This document shows, one piece after another, positions 5,659 through 6,609 of a stretch of 6,609 nucleotides of DNA (position 1 is its first letter; the number at the start of each line of letters is the position of its first letter). Source of the DNA: Thermoprotei archaeon (GTDB taxonomy: Archaea > Thermoproteota > Thermoprotei > QMSL01 > B3-G16); assembly GCA_021158375.1 (NCBI GenBank), contig JAGGUS010000243.1, forward strand, positions 1 to 6,609. Direction: 5' to 3'. The notes beneath the pieces were generated by a model. That model worked only from the letters and a program-made list of their open reading frames with translations. It made no database searches and had not been told where the DNA came from. A program made the translations under genes and the position numbers.

Positions 5659-5664
5659 CTTCCT

Positions 5665-5997
5665 TTAGAAAACAAACATTAACGAAAAGCCTCTAAATTT
5701 TATGCCGGATATATATTTTGACTTTAGCTTCCACCCATCCCTAATTTTTCGGCTTAATACTTCACGAAGCCTGCTCTCCTCGACTTCTTCTACAGAGAAT
5801 GAAGCCAACGGCCCTTCTTTCTCGAACGTTACTGTATACACTGGTTCTAAGTTCTCATCTATTCTCGTTAAGCGATATACTAATTTTCGAGCATCATTAA
5901 CGCTTGACAAGTTTAGCCATCTCCTTAATGAATTTATGCTTACGTAGCCCATCCTTCTGACGATCTCTCTTACTAATGATAATTTCCTAGACTTCAT
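5665..5997 (-). CDS. Small winged-helix-like protein, unknown
   Basis: The 110-residue basic protein begins MKSRKLSLVREIVRRMGYVSINSLRRWLNLSSVNDARKLVYRL. The pattern of helix, turn, and second helix at about residues 5-45 looks like a helix-turn-helix or winged-helix fold that could bind DNA or RNA. The remainder has a strand-like stretch (EPVYTVTFEKEG, 51-62), an acidic helix (SVEEVEESRLREVLSRKI, 68-85) and a basic beta-rich end. No named family is recognised. The ATG at 5997 has GGGGAG five bases upstream. The methyltransferase gene ends 36 bases before, so both may share a transcript. An 81-residue frame on the opposite strand (5702-5947) is a shadow. Confidence 0.7.
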   Translation of the reverse strand: MKSRKLSLVREIVRRMGYVSINSLRRWLNLSSVNDARKLVYRLTRIDENLEPVYTVTFEKEGPLASFSVEEVEESRLREVLSRKIRDGWKLKSKYISGIKFRGFSLMFVF

Positions 5998-6002
5998 TGT
6001 CT

Positions 6003-6008
6003 CTCCCC
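6003..6008 (-). promoter_or_regulatory. Shine-Dalgarno site of the winged-helix gene
   Basis: GGGGAG on the minus strand lies five bases before ATG at 5997, in the short gap after the methyltransferase stop. It fits translation from a shared mRNA, since no clear TATA box is present in this gap. Confidence 0.5.
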
Positions 6009-6033
6009 TACACTAGCTGTATTCCTCAGTATG

Positions 6034-6609
6034 TTACTTTATTGCTATTACTCCTAAAGCTTTTCTCTCAGGCTTCACTATAAAACCTACTTCGTGCAAT
6101 CTCCTAGCTATACTTCTCATTACGTTAATCCCTCTATGCTTTTTTGGCTCTCCTGTGTAATGAAATAGTTTTCCATGAGGTCTAAGTATTCTGTATAGCT
6201 CCTTGTAGAACTCTGTGCTATATAGCCGTGACGTTCTGCTACTTAACCTAGGAGGATCATGTATTATTATGTCAAATGAATTATTCTCTAGCGTCTTAAC
6301 GAATTCTGTTGCATCCTCTAGAAATATTTCTATTTGCGGATCTGATAGCCTACGCGACCATGGATTTGCTCGAGCTAAATGCAATACGTTTTCGTCTTTC
6401 TCTATACTCATTACATAATAAGCTCCTCTAAGTCTAGCGTTTATGGCTGTATATCCTAGACCGGTACATATATCTAAAACTTTATGTCCCTTTTTTACCC
6501 CAACAATACTTATTTTAATTCTTGCATCATCCCAGGGATCTATTCCGCTGACTCTATGCATATGTATGCCGCTTATCTCAACTGTAGGCGATTTGCATTG
6601 AGGAAAAAG
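6034..6609 (-). CDS. Predicted archaeal SAM-dependent methyltransferase (COG2521 type), N-terminus cut by window
   Basis: The frame stays open from the ATG at 6561 to the window edge, and the added residues (CKSPTVEISGIHMHRV) fit the family, so the true start lies outside. The 191 visible residues form a class I Rossmann methyltransferase. SAM-binding motif I is VLDICTGLGYTAI at about 44-56 of the visible part, and the acidic SIEKDENVL follows at 68-76. The catalytic-type HDPPR is at 117-121, and the C-terminal part reads LFHYTGEP...RGI. The PT.EISGI.MHRV start, CTGLGYTAI, NPWS and HDPPR together match the archaeal COG2521 group. The DPP motif is shared with methyltransferases acting on nucleic-acid or protein nitrogen; the substrate of this group is not established as far as I know. 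It probably shares a transcript with the downstream winged-helix gene. Confidence 0.85.
   Translation of the reverse strand, partial: LFPQCKSPTVEISGIHMHRVSGIDPWDDARIKISIVGVKKGHKVLDICTGLGYTAINARLRGAYYVMSIEKDENVLHLARANPWSRRLSDPQIEIFLEDATEFVKTLENNSFDIIIHDPPRLSSRTSRLYSTEFYKELYRILRPHGKLFHYTGEPKKHRGINVMRSIARRLHEVGFIVKPERKALGVIAIK

Noticed and set aside
5508..5696. 62-residue plus-strand frame
   Set aside because: Antisense to the sRNA and integrase start, with no promoter or protein-like features.
5702..5947. 81-residue plus-strand frame
   Set aside because: Shadow of the winged-helix gene on the opposite strand; low-complexity Ser-rich translation.
6215..6418. 67-residue plus-strand frame
   Set aside because: Antisense to the methyltransferase coding sequence, whose conserved motifs prove the other strand is the coding one.
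1..6609. CRISPR array or insertion sequence
   Set aside because: No regularly spaced repeats of 20-40 bases and no transposase or terminal inverted repeats were found; the integrase is the only mobility-type gene.

Overview
The window reads as chromosomal DNA from a hyperthermophilic crenarchaeon, probably of the Desulfurococcales/Pyrodictiaceae type (inference from sequence style, not from a search). The pointers are TATA-box promoters about 25 bases from nearly leaderless starts, alternating with Shine-Dalgarno-led genes; heavy use of ATA, AGG and AGA codons; a KaiC-like RecA-fold ATPase; an archaeal-type methyltransferase; a tyrosine recombinase with a zinc ribbon; and a clear archaeal C/D box guide RNA. 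No tRNA, rRNA, CRISPR array or insertion-sequence transposase was seen.

Left part (1-1104, + strand): the end of a secreted or surface protein gene whose start lies outside the window, followed after one base by a membrane-anchored DUF4367-like protein with a strong Shine-Dalgarno sequence. The two look like an operon ending in a T-rich terminator. Next come two minus-strand genes: a KaiC/RadA-like ATPase (1381-2187), whose upstream region carries two similar TGTAA...TTACA inverted repeats, and a 464-residue polytopic membrane protein of unknown function (2414-3808).

Middle part (3809-4326): an AT-rich divergent promoter region and a short secreted-protein gene. Its signal peptide can be read only if translation starts at a non-ATG/GTG/TTG codon (CTG at 3880). 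Its 3' end overlaps the 3' end of the facing integrase gene, so it may be a decaying or truncated gene.

Right part (4314-6609, all minus strand): from the right edge, a COG2521-type predicted archaeal methyltransferase (cut by the window end), a small winged-helix-like protein, a C/D box sRNA, and a complete tyrosine recombinase with a C-terminal four-cysteine zinc ribbon. The sRNA is the best discovery here. It has boxes C, D', C' and D with two exact 12-base guide spacers, a 3-base D'-C' gap, and its own TATA-like box at the right distance.

Apart from the sRNA, nothing in the window clearly forms a new multi-gene system. The most promising second looks are the sRNA's targets, the sRNA-integrase arrangement, and the start-codon problem of the secreted gene beside the integrase.
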